Source: Actibacterium sp. (GTDB lineage: Bacteria > Pseudomonadota > Alphaproteobacteria > Rhodobacterales > Rhodobacteraceae). From it: a DNA stretch of 64,000 bases. The stretch is from contig JADQCB010000043.1 of the NCBI GenBank assembly GCA_016278325.1, positions 1-64,000 on the forward strand, given 5' to 3'. The notes under the pieces were generated by a model that worked only from the letters and a program-made list of their open reading frames with translations, did not search any database and was not told the origin of the DNA. Each line of letters begins with the position of its first letter. The stretch's first letter is position 1. Shown piece after piece: positions 1 through 8,776 of this stretch. Both the position numbers and the translations under genes were made by a program.

Positions 1-63
1 GCAGGCACTCAGCGCCGATGCGCTGCCGGCGGCCAGAAAGCCGCGTCTTGTATAGCTTGTCAT
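1..63 (-). CDS. Start of a Tat-exported lipoprotein, cut by the window edge
   Basis: Only the first 21 codons are inside the window. They read MTSYTRRGFLAAGSASALSAC. The twin arginines (residues 6-7) in a T-R-R-G-F-L context fit a Tat signal, and L-S-A-C at residues 18-21 fits a lipobox, so the mature protein should be exported folded and lipidated at Cys21. The ATG is preceded by GAGGGA at a normal Shine-Dalgarno distance. The mature domain lies beyond position 1, so no function can be given. Short Tat lipoprotein leaders of this kind occur on several unrelated periplasmic enzymes in this group. Confidence 0.6.
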   Translation of the reverse strand, partial: MTSYTRRGFLAAGSASALSAC

Positions 64-725
64 TCATCCCTCGTGCGGCAGCCGTCCCGGCCCGGGCGAT
101 CCTTCCCGGGTGCTGGCTCACGATACCCGCTCGCCCCGAGGGGTCAACCTATGGCGGTCGGATTACGTGACTTTCCCCGAAGACAGGCGCCCGAACGCCG
201 GGCCAGGGCGGCCGAACGCCCGCACGGGGCCGGTCGGAATACCGCCCGAGGCGGGCGCCCCGGCGGGGCTGTCATCCGGTCGGCAGCTTGCTTTCCTGGG
301 GGAGGTGGTGAGCCGTGCAGGAGCCCAAATGATCCAGCCGGGTCTTGTCGGGATCGCGTTGTCATCGGAAAGCGACGACAGAGCCATGGCTGAATCTGGA
401 CGGTGCGGTAGAACATGCCCAAGGGCCTTGCCGTCTTCACGCGGCCCGAACACCATCGCGAACGGCTGCGCAGCCCGAACCCGATGGAGCGCGCCGTCCG
501 GCAGGAGTCGAAACAACGCATGGTGAAGGTGAGCCGTCTTTCCCGGCGAGGATGCGCGCCTGCGCCTCGTCAGCGCAGTGCGCTTCGAGATCGGCGAAAA
601 ATGGACCTCCGACACCAGGGCCGACAAGTAGGAATGCCGGGATGCCCGCCCCGCTCTCAGGTGAGATTCCACGCAACAGGTTGCTCAATCCTCATCTGTC
701 CCGCGAATCATCGTCTCTTGCCGGC
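64..725. other. Stretch of about 660 bases with no supported gene
   Basis: Several overlapping open frames run on both strands, as expected at this GC content. None has a recognisable family motif or a strong ribosome binding site. The most protein-like piece is on the minus strand around 437-688 (starting MSNLLRGISPESGAG), but it loses any protein character after about 50 residues, while neighbouring frames stay open. This could be a decayed coding sequence or plain spacer. It includes the likely promoter region of the edge lipoprotein. Confidence 0.4.
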
Positions 726-2162
726 TCAGAAATCGCGCCCCTCATACGCCGCCAGCGCCCGTTCCCGCCCCGCCTTGTGATCCACCACCGGGCGAGCCGG
801 ATAGGGGGTGTTCGCCGACAATCCCCAGCTTTCCGGCACCGCCCGGAAATAGCTTGACGCGGTCGCGGGCGGGTGCGCCTGCCCCTCGGCAATCCAGGCG
901 CGCACATAGGCCCGGTCCGGGTCGAACCGCGCCAGCTGTGTATCGGCGTTGAAGATGCGGAAATAGGGGGCCGCGTCGGGCCCCGGGCCCGCCACCCATT
1001 GCCAGCCCATCGCGTTGGAGGCCGGATCCCAATCCACCAGGCAATCCTCGAACCAGCGCATGCCGATCTTCCAGTGCGTCATCAAGTGCTTGGTCAGGTA
1101 GGATGCCACGACCATCCGGGCGCGGTTATGCATGGTGCCGGTGACGAACATCTCGCGCATCGCGGCATCGACGAGCTCGACCCCGGTGCGGCCGCGTTTC
1201 CAGGCGATGACCTCGGGCCGGCTTTCATCCTGCGACCAGGGGAAGCTGTCCCAGGTCGCGCGCCAGTTGCGCGTTGCAATATGCGGCGTGTGATACATCA
1301 GATGCCAGGCGAATTCGCGCCAGACCAGTTCCTTGAGGAAAGGCTCGGCCCCCGCGCAACCCTCGTGCCACGCGCGCTGTGCGGCATGCCAGACCACCGC
1401 CGGGCTGATTTCGCCGCAGCTCAGGTTCTCCGACAGGCGCGAGGTGGCATCGCGTGCGGGAAAATCCCGCTCCTGCGCATAGCGGGCCAGCTTGCGGTCC
1501 AGGAAATCCGCCAGGCGGTCGGTGGCGGCCGCCTCTCCCACCGCGACATGGGCCGCCACGACATCCGCCCCGCGCCGCATCGCCGCGCCCATGCGCCAGA
1601 GGGCGGGATCGTCGCTTGCCGGCCAGCTTTCCGGTGCCGCGAGCCTGCCCGGCGCGGGCCGCGGTTCGGGCACGTCCCGATCCTTCACCGCGCGCCAGAA
1701 GGGCGAATAGACCTTGTAGAAACCGCCGCTGCCGGTCTTTACCGTCCACGGCTCGAACAGGACATGACCGGGAAAGCCTTGCGCGTCGATGCCCTTGTCG
1801 CGCAGCGCCGCTTTCACCGCGGTATCGCGGGCCTTGCTGGCCGGATCGTAAAGCCGCGACCAGTAGACCGCCCCGGCCCCGGTTTCCGCGATCAGGGATT
1901 GCAGCACCTCCAGGGCAGGGCCGCGGCGGCAGACAAGCCGTGATCCGCGTTGTTCGAGCCGCGCGCCGAGATCCGCGACCGAAAGCCCCAACCGCCATTT
2001 CGGCGCGGCGCCCAGCGTCTCTACACCATCGTCATGAATGAAGACCGGGATGACCGGCCGCCCGCCCTGCGCCGCCGCGTCCAGCGCCGCATTGTCGCAA
2101 AGCCGCAGGTCGCGGCGGAACCACATCAGGACCGGGGAATTGTTCGCCACGCTGCGCACCAC
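726..2162 (-). CDS. phrB: Deoxyribodipyrimidine photo-lyase
   Basis: This flavoprotein repairs cyclobutane pyrimidine dimers in DNA using visible light. The 478-residue length fits class I bacterial photolyases. The N-terminal alpha/beta antenna domain opens with VLMWFRRDLRLCDN, the family start motif. The C-terminal FAD domain carries the W-R-E-F-A-W-H region and the hallmark DPASNAMGWQW followed by DAAPYFRIFN. The gene starts at a GTG; there is no in-frame ATG nearby, and a second GTG at 2150 is also possible. It lies 26 bases downstream of the cysteine-desulfurase-like gene on the same strand, so the two may be cotranscribed. The catalytic region is intact, so an active photolyase is likely rather than a blue-light receptor. 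Confidence 0.95.
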   Translation of the reverse strand: MVRSVANNSPVLMWFRRDLRLCDNAALDAAAQGGRPVIPVFIHDDGVETLGAAPKWRLGLSVADLGARLEQRGSRLVCRRGPALEVLQSLIAETGAGAVYWSRLYDPASKARDTAVKAALRDKGIDAQGFPGHVLFEPWTVKTGSGGFYKVYSPFWRAVKDRDVPEPRPAPGRLAAPESWPASDDPALWRMGAAMRRGADVVAAHVAVGEAAATDRLADFLDRKLARYAQERDFPARDATSRLSENLSCGEISPAVVWHAAQRAWHEGCAGAEPFLKELVWREFAWHLMYHTPHIATRNWRATWDSFPWSQDESRPEVIAWKRGRTGVELVDAAMREMFVTGTMHNRARMVVASYLTKHLMTHWKIGMRWFEDCLVDWDPASNAMGWQWVAGPGPDAAPYFRIFNADTQLARFDPDRAYVRAWIAEGQAHPPATASSYFRAVPESWGLSANTPYPARPVVDHKAGRERALAAYEGRDF

Positions 2163-2188
2163 CTGCCATCGCCCCTGTGCGGGGCCGG

Positions 2189-3427
2189 TTACAGGTGCTG
2201 ATCTAGCGCGGCGATCAGCCGGTCAACCTCGTGTTTCGTGGTGTAGTGAACGAAGCTCAGCCGCAGCACGCCACGGGCCGGGTCAACGCCCTGCCCCTGC
2301 AATGCGCGATGGGCATAGAAATCGCCGCCGCCGGCCATGATGCCGCTGCCGGCCAGCCGGGCCGCCGCATCCGCGCCCGGTTCGTTCAGCGCGAGTGCGA
2401 CCGTGGGGGCCCGGTTTTCGGCGCGATCCGGACCCAGCAACCGCAGATCGTTGCGCTGGCGAACAAAATCCAGCAGCGGTTGCAGCAGGCGCACCTCATG
2501 CGCGCGCATCAGGCCGTGCACGGCATCGGCCCGCATCGCGGGCGGCGTATCGCCATCGCTGACGTCACCGAAATGATGCGCGTGCAGCGCGTCCACATGA
2601 TCCGCAATGCCGGCGCTTGCGGCGATCTGGGCATGGTCCGGCCCGGCCGGGGTGAACCGCTTGTAAAGCGTATCGCCGTTGAAGAAATGCGCCTGGTTCG
2701 GCAGTGTCTCGCCCAACGGGCGGCGGATCACCATGCAGCCCTGATGCGGCCCGTAGGTCTTGTAGGCCGAGAACAGGTAGATATCGGCCCCCAGGCGGGC
2801 CACGTTCGGCAACCCGTGCGGGGCATAGCTGACCCCGTCCACGCAGGTGAAGGCGCCGGCCGCGCGCGCAAGGGCGCAGATCGCCATCGCGTCGTTCACC
2901 TCGCCGACCACGTTGGAACAATGCGGAAAACAGACCAGCCGCACCTTGTCATCCAGAAGGTTTTCCAGGTCGGCCGGGTCCAGATGCCCGGTATCCGGAT
3001 CCATCCGCCATTCCCGGATCTCGATCCCCGCCGCGGCCAGTCGCCGCCAGGGTCCGGTATTGGCCTCGTGGTCCTGATTGGTCACCACGATCGCGTCGCC
3101 CGGCCGCATCCATTGCCCGAACGCCTGCGCCAGCACATAGGTGTTGGCGCTGGTCGAGGGGCCGAAGCTCAGCTCGTCGGTCGCCACGCCCAGCATCGCG
3201 GCCAGCCGCGCGCGCCCCTCGTCCATCTCGGCCCCGGCCAGTTGCGACGCCTCGAAGGCCCCGTGGGGTTGCACCTTTCGGCTGCGATAGAACCGGGTCA
3301 GCCGGTCGATCACGAAGCGCGAGGTATAGGACCCGCCGGCATTCTCGAAAAATGCCTGTCCTGCAAGGCCTGGCTCGGCAAAGGCCGGGAACTGGGCGCG
3401 AACGAAATCGACATCGAGCGTGGGCAT
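2189..3427 (-). CDS. Cysteine desulfurase-like aminotransferase (class V, PLP)
   Basis: A 412-residue PLP enzyme of the class V aminotransferase fold. The PLP lysine is in F-S-A-Y-K-T-Y-G-P-H (about K223), with the cofactor aspartate in C-V-D-G (about D197) and the stacking histidine in N-Q-D-H-E (about H120). The sequence resembles the cysteine desulfurase-like subfamily that differs from IscS and SufS: I see no catalytic-cysteine loop of the usual kind, and no iron-sulfur genes are nearby. The true substrate is therefore open. The ATG follows a perfect GGAGG. It is the upstream partner of the photolyase gene. A strong hairpin separates it from the BCCT gene. Confidence 0.85.
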   Translation of the reverse strand: MPTLDVDFVRAQFPAFAEPGLAGQAFFENAGGSYTSRFVIDRLTRFYRSRKVQPHGAFEASQLAGAEMDEGRARLAAMLGVATDELSFGPSTSANTYVLAQAFGQWMRPGDAIVVTNQDHEANTGPWRRLAAAGIEIREWRMDPDTGHLDPADLENLLDDKVRLVCFPHCSNVVGEVNDAMAICALARAAGAFTCVDGVSYAPHGLPNVARLGADIYLFSAYKTYGPHQGCMVIRRPLGETLPNQAHFFNGDTLYKRFTPAGPDHAQIAASAGIADHVDALHAHHFGDVSDGDTPPAMRADAVHGLMRAHEVRLLQPLLDFVRQRNDLRLLGPDRAENRAPTVALALNEPGADAAARLAGSGIMAGGGDFYAHRALQGQGVDPARGVLRLSFVHYTTKHEVDRLIAALDQHL

Positions 3428-3448
3428 GAAACCTCCGTTGAACGCAGA

Positions 3449-3475
3449 ACGCCCCGGCGCATGTGGCCGGGGCGT
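3449..3475 (-). terminator. Terminator-like hairpin after the BCCT gene
   Basis: A 10-base-pair GC-rich stem (3449-3458 with 3466-3475) with a 7-base loop lies downstream of the BCCT transporter stop and just before the ribosome binding site of the next gene. It has no clear T-run on the minus strand, so termination may be partial. Confidence 0.5.
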
Positions 3476-3525
3476 CCAGTTAGCGCTTCGCGCCCGACCG
3501 GATCAAGGGCCGGGCGCAGCTGTGC

Positions 3526-5163
3526 CTAGCGCGGCTCGCTTTGCAGGCCCTTGAAGATGGCCCAGCACATCACCAGTAGCACCAGGGTGAAGGGCAGCCC
3601 GGTCGAGATCACCATAGACTGCAATGAGCTGAGACCGCCCGCCGAAAGCAGCAAGACGATCGCCACGGCACCTTCGAAGACGCACCAGAACACGCGCTGA
3701 GGTACCGGCGCATCGACCTTTCCGCCCGCCGTGATCGTGTCGATGACAAGCGAGCCCGAATCCGACGATGTCACGAAAAAGACGATCACCAGCACGATCC
3801 CGATCATGCTGGTGATGCTTGCCAGCGGCAGTTGGTCAAGCATCTTGAACAACTGAATTGGCAGGTCCGCCTCCTGCGCGGCGGTATAGCCATCCTGAAC
3901 CACCTGCTGGATCGCGGTTCCGCCGAAGACGGACATCCACAACACACAGACCAGCGAGGGGATCAAAAGCACACAGGTGATGAATTCGCGCACCGTGCGC
4001 CCGCGGCTGACCCGCGCGATGAACATGCCGACGAAGGGTGACCAGCTGATCCACCAGGCCCAGTAGAACGACGTCCAGCCCTGCATGAAATTGGTGTCCT
4101 CGCGGCCCACGGGGTTCGCCAGGCTGGGAAGGTATTCCAGATAGGCCAGCAGGGAAGAGCCGAAGTTGGTCAGGATCGCGAGGGTCGGCCCGACCAGAAG
4201 GGTGAACAGCAGCAGCAGCGCGGCAAGCCCCATGTTGATCTCGGACAGCACCTTGACGCCGCCATCCAGACCCCGCAGCACCGAGATCAGCGCAATGCCG
4301 GTAATGCCCGTGATCAGGATCACCTCGGTCGTGTTGCTGATCGGAATGCCGAAGATCTCGTTCAGGCCGGCATTCGCCTGCGCCGCACCAAAACCCAGCG
4401 AGGTGGCCAGCCCGAACAGGGTGGCGAAAACCGCCAGCGTGTCGATGACATGCCCGGTCCAGCCCCAGACCCGTTCGCCGAAGATCGGGTAAAACGCCGA
4501 TCGGATGGTCAGCGGCAGCCCCTTGTTGAAGGAAAACAGCGCCAGCGCCAGCGCCACCACGGCATAGATCGCCCAGGGGTGCAGCCCCCAGTGAAAGATC
4601 GTCGCCGCCATGCCCAGCCGGATCGCCGCCGACTCGTTTCCGGCCGCCGCGCCCAGCGGCGCCCAGTCGGTGCGTACGCCGCCCTCGGTGACGGTGCCCC
4701 CCAAGGACGTCGAGAAATGGGTCAGTGGCTCGCTCACGCCATAAAACATCAGGCCGATGCCCATGCCAGCGGCGAACAGCATCGCGAACCAGCCGGTATA
4801 TGTATAGTCCGGCGTCGCCTCCTTGCCGCCCAGCCGCACCTTTCCGACCGGCAACACGATCAGCAGAAGACAGAATACCACGAAGATGTTCGCCGCGCCG
4901 AGGAAGAACCAGTCGAAGCCCTTCGTGACGCTGCTGAACAGCCAGGTGAAAAGGGCGCCCGCCTGTTCGGGCAGCGCCAGCGTGTAGAAGACGAAGGCGA
5001 TGATCGTCAGCCCCGAAATCACGAAGACCGGGTTGTGGATGTCCAGCCCGAAGGGCCCGATCCTGGTGGTGATATTGTCCTGACCGATCTGGTAATCGGT
5101 GTCGATGAGATCCGACGGGCCTTCCGGCTGCGGGATCCCCTGGTTTGCAGTTTCATCGGCCAT
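3526..5163 (-). CDS. BCCT family betaine/carnitine/choline transporter
   Basis: A 545-residue inner-membrane secondary transporter with about twelve hydrophobic segments. The family signature is clear: F-Y-W-A-W-W-I-S-W-S-P-F-V-G-M-F-I-A-R-V-S-R-G-R-T with its tryptophan cluster, plus S-S-D-S-G further on. BCCT proteins import quaternary ammonium compounds such as glycine betaine, choline or DMSP with sodium or protons; the exact substrate cannot be told from sequence. The ATG follows GGGAGG. A universal stress protein gene lies 48 bases upstream on the same strand. That pairing suggests an osmotic or general stress role. The C-terminus is short, without a long regulatory tail. Confidence 0.93.
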   Translation of the reverse strand: MADETANQGIPQPEGPSDLIDTDYQIGQDNITTRIGPFGLDIHNPVFVISGLTIIAFVFYTLALPEQAGALFTWLFSSVTKGFDWFFLGAANIFVVFCLLLIVLPVGKVRLGGKEATPDYTYTGWFAMLFAAGMGIGLMFYGVSEPLTHFSTSLGGTVTEGGVRTDWAPLGAAAGNESAAIRLGMAATIFHWGLHPWAIYAVVALALALFSFNKGLPLTIRSAFYPIFGERVWGWTGHVIDTLAVFATLFGLATSLGFGAAQANAGLNEIFGIPISNTTEVILITGITGIALISVLRGLDGGVKVLSEINMGLAALLLLFTLLVGPTLAILTNFGSSLLAYLEYLPSLANPVGREDTNFMQGWTSFYWAWWISWSPFVGMFIARVSRGRTVREFITCVLLIPSLVCVLWMSVFGGTAIQQVVQDGYTAAQEADLPIQLFKMLDQLPLASITSMIGIVLVIVFFVTSSDSGSLVIDTITAGGKVDAPVPQRVFWCVFEGAVAIVLLLSAGGLSSLQSMVISTGLPFTLVLLVMCWAIFKGLQSEPR

Positions 5164-5211
5164 GCCGGCCTCCCTGTTCGCGTTTCCTGAATGACTTCGG
5201 CCGGGGCGCGA

Positions 5212-5631
5212 TCATGCGCCGCGCACCACGAGAACCGAACATTTCGCATGTTCGGCGATCTTGCCGCCGTTCGAGGGCCAGATGTAATCAAGCACGTTGG
5301 GCATATGGCTGGCCATGACCACCAGATCGGCGCCCGTGTCGCGCGTCGCCCGCAACAGCGCATCGTCGACGTCGGTCGTCGGATCGTGGCCGATGACCGT
5401 TTGGGCCGAGGCGCTGATACCGTGGGTTTCGGACTGTTCCCGGGCAAAGGCGTCGAGCTTCCTGCCATACTCCTCGGGCGTGTGCGCCACGGAACTGGGC
5501 GTGGGCGCCGTGACGCCGACGAACACGACCTCCGCGTCATAGTGACGGGCCAGGTCGGCCGTGCATTGCAGCGCCCGTTGCAGATCTTTCAGATGCGCCA
5601 GGTCGACCGGCGTCATGATCTTCTTGAACAC
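5212..5631 (-). CDS. Universal stress protein (UspA family)
   Basis: A 139-residue cytoplasmic protein of the UspA fold. It starts K-K-I-M-T-P-V-D-L-A-H, as usual, and ends S-V-L-V-V-R. The middle G-A-D-L-V-V-M-A-S-H and the later W-P-S-N-G-G-K-I-A-E-H-A correspond to the nucleotide-binding region, although the classic G-2x-G-9x-G is imperfect (G-G only). The start is GTG after a GGGAGGGA ribosome binding site. It is the upstream partner of the BCCT transporter, a common arrangement in which the stress protein may modulate the transporter. Its ligand is unknown. Confidence 0.88.
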   Translation of the reverse strand: MFKKIMTPVDLAHLKDLQRALQCTADLARHYDAEVVFVGVTAPTPSSVAHTPEEYGRKLDAFAREQSETHGISASAQTVIGHDPTTDVDDALLRATRDTGADLVVMASHMPNVLDYIWPSNGGKIAEHAKCSVLVVRGA

Positions 5632-5780
5632 GGGGTGTCCCTCCCTCTTCCTTCTGGATCGGTTCGGGTCGCTTCTGTATCTGGCTACCCGAACCGGATG
5701 GTCCGGCTTGTCGGGAAAATATCAGGTTTCGCGCATTTCCCTTCATCCCAGATTATGTCGAACCTGACCTTTCACACAAC

Positions 5781-5809
5781 CGCCCGCGGCATTCCATGCG
5801 CCGCGGGCG
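5781..5809 (-). terminator. Hairpin downstream of acuI
   Basis: A perfect 10-base-pair stem, CGCCCGCGGC at 5781-5790 with its complement at 5800-5809, and a 9-base loop. It lies just after the acuI stop and before the uspA promoter region. The T-run is weak, so it may act as a terminator or simply stabilise the transcript end. Confidence 0.5.
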
Positions 5810-5838
5810 ACATTTTCGCGTCGCAAACAGACCGCGGA

Positions 5839-6831
5839 TCAGGCGTTCACATCGACCACCACCCGGCCGCGGATCCTGCCCTTCAGGATGTCGGCACCCA
5901 GCCCCGGCAGGTCGCCGAGCGTGGCCGGCCGGATCATCGCCTCCAGCTTGTCCATCGGCAGGTCGCGCGCGATGCGGGCCCAGGCACGCACCCGGTTGTC
6001 ATAGGGCTGCATCACGCTGTCGATGCCCAGCAGGTTCACGCCACGCAGGATGAAGGGCGTGATCAGCGCGCCTTCGATCGCCGCGCCGCCGGCCAGGCCG
6101 ACCGCCGCGACCGACCGGCCGTATTCCATCTGCTTGAGAACCCGGCCCAGCATGGCGCCGGCCACCGCATCGACACATCCGGCCCAGCGTTCGGCCTCCA
6201 GCGGTTTGCGGGTCACTTCGGCCAGGTCCTCGCGCGCAACGATTTCCGACGCGCCGAGATTCGACAGATAGTCTGCCGCCTCTGGCCGGCCGGTGACGGC
6301 GGCGACCTCGTGGCCCAGCCGCGCCAGCAGCGCCACGGCAACCGATCCGACCCCCCCGGCCGCGCCGGTGACCAGCACCGGACCGTCACCGGGTTCGAGG
6401 CCGTGATCCTCCAGCGCCATGACCGCCAGCATCGCCGTAAGGCCCGCAGTGCCCACCGCCATCGCCTGGCGCATGTCCAGCCCGTCGGGCAACGGCACCA
6501 GCCAGTCGGCCTTGACCCTGGCCTTTTGCGCGTAGCCGCCCCAATGCGCCTCGCCCACGCGCCAGCCGGTCAGCACGACCTTGTCGCCGGGCTTGAAACG
6601 CGCATCCTCGCTGCGCTCGACCGTGCCGGCAAAGTCGATGCCCGGCACATGCGGATAGCTGCGCACCAGCCCGCCACCGGGTCCGATGCACAGGCCGTCC
6701 TTGTAATTCAGCGTGGAAAAGGCGACCGAAACCGTCACCTCGCCTTCGGGCAGCCGGCTGTCGTCCAGGTGCTGCACGGATGCGCTTGTCTTGCCTTCCT
6801 CGTCCCTCTCGACGACCAATGCGTTGAACAT
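5839..6831 (-). CDS. acuI: Acrylyl-CoA reductase (NADPH), YhdH/AcuI type
   Basis: A 330-residue zinc-free medium-chain dehydrogenase/reductase. The N-terminal half has F-S-T-L-N-Y-K-D-G and the H-V-P-G-I-D-F-A-G-T-V motif of the AcuI/YhdH branch. The Rossmann half has the nucleotide motif G-A-A-G-G-V-G-S-V-A. AcuI reduces toxic acrylyl-CoA to propionyl-CoA with NADPH, which matters in DMSP breakdown and propionate metabolism of marine Rhodobacteraceae. I chose the ATG at 6831 because AAGGGAGGG sits just before it; a longer frame starts 20 codons earlier without support. It is divergent from the binding protein gene at 6983. No DMSP lyase or demethylase is in the window. Confidence 0.9.
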   Translation of the reverse strand: MFNALVVERDEEGKTSASVQHLDDSRLPEGEVTVSVAFSTLNYKDGLCIGPGGGLVRSYPHVPGIDFAGTVERSEDARFKPGDKVVLTGWRVGEAHWGGYAQKARVKADWLVPLPDGLDMRQAMAVGTAGLTAMLAVMALEDHGLEPGDGPVLVTGAAGGVGSVAVALLARLGHEVAAVTGRPEAADYLSNLGASEIVAREDLAEVTRKPLEAERWAGCVDAVAGAMLGRVLKQMEYGRSVAAVGLAGGAAIEGALITPFILRGVNLLGIDSVMQPYDNRVRAWARIARDLPMDKLEAMIRPATLGDLPGLGADILKGRIRGRVVVDVNA

Positions 6832-6982
6832 CTTGCCCTCCCTTCGCTCGCGGACGCCACAAGAAGTGGCACAGTCCGACCGGCACGGCAAACAGCCGCG
6901 GCGGCTTTTCGTCTTGTGGGAACGATGGTGCTATTTTAGCGTCGCGGTCAGGACAAACGATCCCAACAGGAGGCAATAGCCA

Positions 6983-8029
6983 ATGTCGATGATGAAATCG
7001 CTTCTGCTCGGTGCGGCGGCAAGCTGGGTGGCAGGGGCCGCGATGGCCGCCGATGATGAATTGCTGGTTTTCGATTATTCGGGTTTCGAGGATCCGGCCT
7101 ATCACAGCGCCTATGTCGAGAAACATGGCGACAGCCCGCGTTTCGCCTTCTTCGGCGACGAGGAAGAGGCGTTGCAAAAGCTGCGCTCGGGCTTCGAGGC
7201 TGATGTCAGCCATGTCTGCGCCGGCTCGGTCAGCAAATGGGTCGAAAGCGGCATTCTGGAGCCGTGGGACACCTCCAGGATCTCCGCCTATGAGGATCTC
7301 AATTCGGACCTGACCGGGCAGGACGTGGCGGCCGGCAACGACGATGTCTATTTCATCCCGACCGATTACGGATCGACCGCCATCGCCTATAACACCGCCG
7401 AGGTTCCGGCCGAGGATGTCGCCTCGCTCGACGTGTTCACCAACCCGGAATATGCCGGGCGCCTCACCCTGCCCGACAACGTGGACGACGCCTATGCGCT
7501 GGCCTACCTGGCCACCGGCGTGACCAACTGGCAGGATGTCACCGATGCCGAGTTCAAGGCGGCCTCGGACTGGCTGCGCAAGGTGCATCCGAACCTGCGC
7601 ACCTACTGGGTCGATCCGGCCGAGCTGTCGCAGCTGCTGGCCACGGGCGAGGTGCTGGTCAGCTGGGCCTGGAATGAAACCCTGCCCACCATGGTCGAGG
7701 AAGGTTTCCCGATCGGCTTTCAGCGCGAGGCTAGGGAAGGCTCGTCGCTGTGGCTGTGCGGCTATGTGAACCTCAAGGACGGCCCCGGCGTCGAGGCCAA
7801 GGCCTATGACTTCCTGAACGCGATGCTCGACCCGTCCTCGACCTGGGCCCTGCTGGACGCAGGCTTCGGTCAGGCGAACGCGGCCGCGATGGCGCAGATC
7901 AGCGAAGAAGCCCTGACCGCGGTCGGCCTGGGCCCGATCGACGCACCGGTTCTGGCGCAACTGCCGATCAGCGGCCAGCAGCGCGAACGTCAGAGCGCCG
8001 AGTTCGAGAAAATCAAGGCCGGTTTCTGA
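6983..8029 (+). CDS. Periplasmic polyamine-type ABC solute-binding protein (orphan)
   Basis: A 348-residue secreted binding protein with a clear signal peptide ending A-A-M-A-A (about residues 1-22). The body resembles PotD/PotF spermidine-putrescine binding proteins: V-F-D-Y-S-G-F near the start, V-Y-F-I-P-T-D-Y-G-S-T-A-I-A-Y-N in the ligand-cleft region, and W-A-W-N-E-T-L-P later. It has a strong AGGAGG ribosome binding site. No permease or ATPase gene accompanies it: the next feature downstream is the tmRNA gene and the upstream neighbour is divergent. It may serve a transporter encoded elsewhere or act as a sensor. The substrate is inferred from overall resemblance only. Confidence 0.85.
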   Translation: MSMMKSLLLGAAASWVAGAAMAADDELLVFDYSGFEDPAYHSAYVEKHGDSPRFAFFGDEEEALQKLRSGFEADVSHVCAGSVSKWVESGILEPWDTSRISAYEDLNSDLTGQDVAAGNDDVYFIPTDYGSTAIAYNTAEVPAEDVASLDVFTNPEYAGRLTLPDNVDDAYALAYLATGVTNWQDVTDAEFKAASDWLRKVHPNLRTYWVDPAELSQLLATGEVLVSWAWNETLPTMVEEGFPIGFQREAREGSSLWLCGYVNLKDGPGVEAKAYDFLNAMLDPSSTWALLDAGFGQANAAAMAQISEEALTAVGLGPIDAPVLAQLPISGQQRERQSAEFEKIKAGF

Positions 8030-8169
8030 TTTCGGCCTGACGGGCCGCTTCTGGTCTGGCCGCTGCGCGCCGCGTGTCCGCAAGACATGCGGCGCCATGC
8101 GTCCGGCGGCATTCTTCGCGGAAAGGCGAAATCGCGCACCCACGCGCGGCGGCTATTGAAGCGGGCCGC

Positions 8170-8530
8170 CGGGTCGCTTACATTCCGTTTGTCCCGCAAG
8201 GGACTATGGCGATAAACGCGCCCGTAATAAGCGGATCGGACCCGGGGGCGGTACCCGGCGGCTCCACCAGATATCCCACATTGGCGGGATCATGGGGCCG
8301 AAACAGGATCGACGGACGTCTAAAGGGGTTAGCTTTCGCCCGGTGAGGTACCACCGTTATCGGTCCAAGCATGATAGTTGCCAATGACAACCGTGCTCCG
8401 GTGGCCGTTGCTGCGTAAGCAGTAACCAAACCGAAAACTTAAGCCCTGTCCTCTAGCAAGGTCAGGCGGGGTTCGCAGGCACCTGGCAACAGAAGCCTGC
8501 ACTCTGCTTTCTGAACGACAAGCAGGCGTA
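8170..8530 (+). ncRNA. ssrA: Transfer-messenger RNA, permuted two-piece form
   Basis: tmRNA rescues stalled ribosomes and tags the unfinished protein for proteolysis. The gene is circularly permuted, as known in alphaproteobacteria. The acceptor part comes first: a 5-bp T-stem (8242-8246 with 8254-8258), then CGGCTCC (8259-8265) and ACCA ending at 8269. After a short spacer (8270-8293) the coding part begins with GGGGCCG (8294-8300), which pairs with CGGCTCC and gives the G3-U pair used by alanyl-tRNA synthetase. The tag frame starts at GCC 8380 and reads ANDNRAPVAVAA, then TAA at 8416-8418. Hairpins at 8191-8204, 8475-8500 and 8504-8525 fit the rest of the fold. The outer ends are approximate. 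Confidence 0.93.
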
Positions 8531-8701
8531 TAGCGGAAATTTCCGCGTTCCACCTTTCCAGATTTTCCAGGCGTGTCAGCTTTCAGCAATGTATCCGGTT
8601 CCCGGACCCACGCGATATGCGCGGTCGAACCGGCTATCGGACAATAAAGGCCGTCTTTCCCTTCAAGATGTTGCGGAAACCTGCAATCCAGGGAAACGAG
8701 A

Positions 8702-8776
8702 TGGTGCCCGGGGGCGGAATCGAACCACCGACACGAGGATTTTCAATCCACTGCTCTACCCCTGAGCTACCCGGGC
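8702..8776 (-). tRNA. tRNA-Phe (GAA)
   Basis: A complete cloverleaf on the minus strand with encoded CCA (8702-8704). The acceptor stem GCCCGGG (8770-8776) pairs perfectly with 8706-8712. The anticodon loop TTGAAAA gives anticodon GAA. The T-arm has GGTTCGATTCC. The anticodon stem carries one T-T mismatch at its second pair. It lies about 170 bases beyond the tmRNA gene, in the opposite orientation. Confidence 0.95.

Noticed and set aside
6386-8143. Long minus-strand open frame across acuI and the binding protein gene
   Set aside because: Covers two well-supported genes in other frames and has no protein-like features.
8178-8589. Small open frames within the tmRNA gene
   Set aside because: The RNA structure and tag explain the sequence; none has a ribosome binding site.
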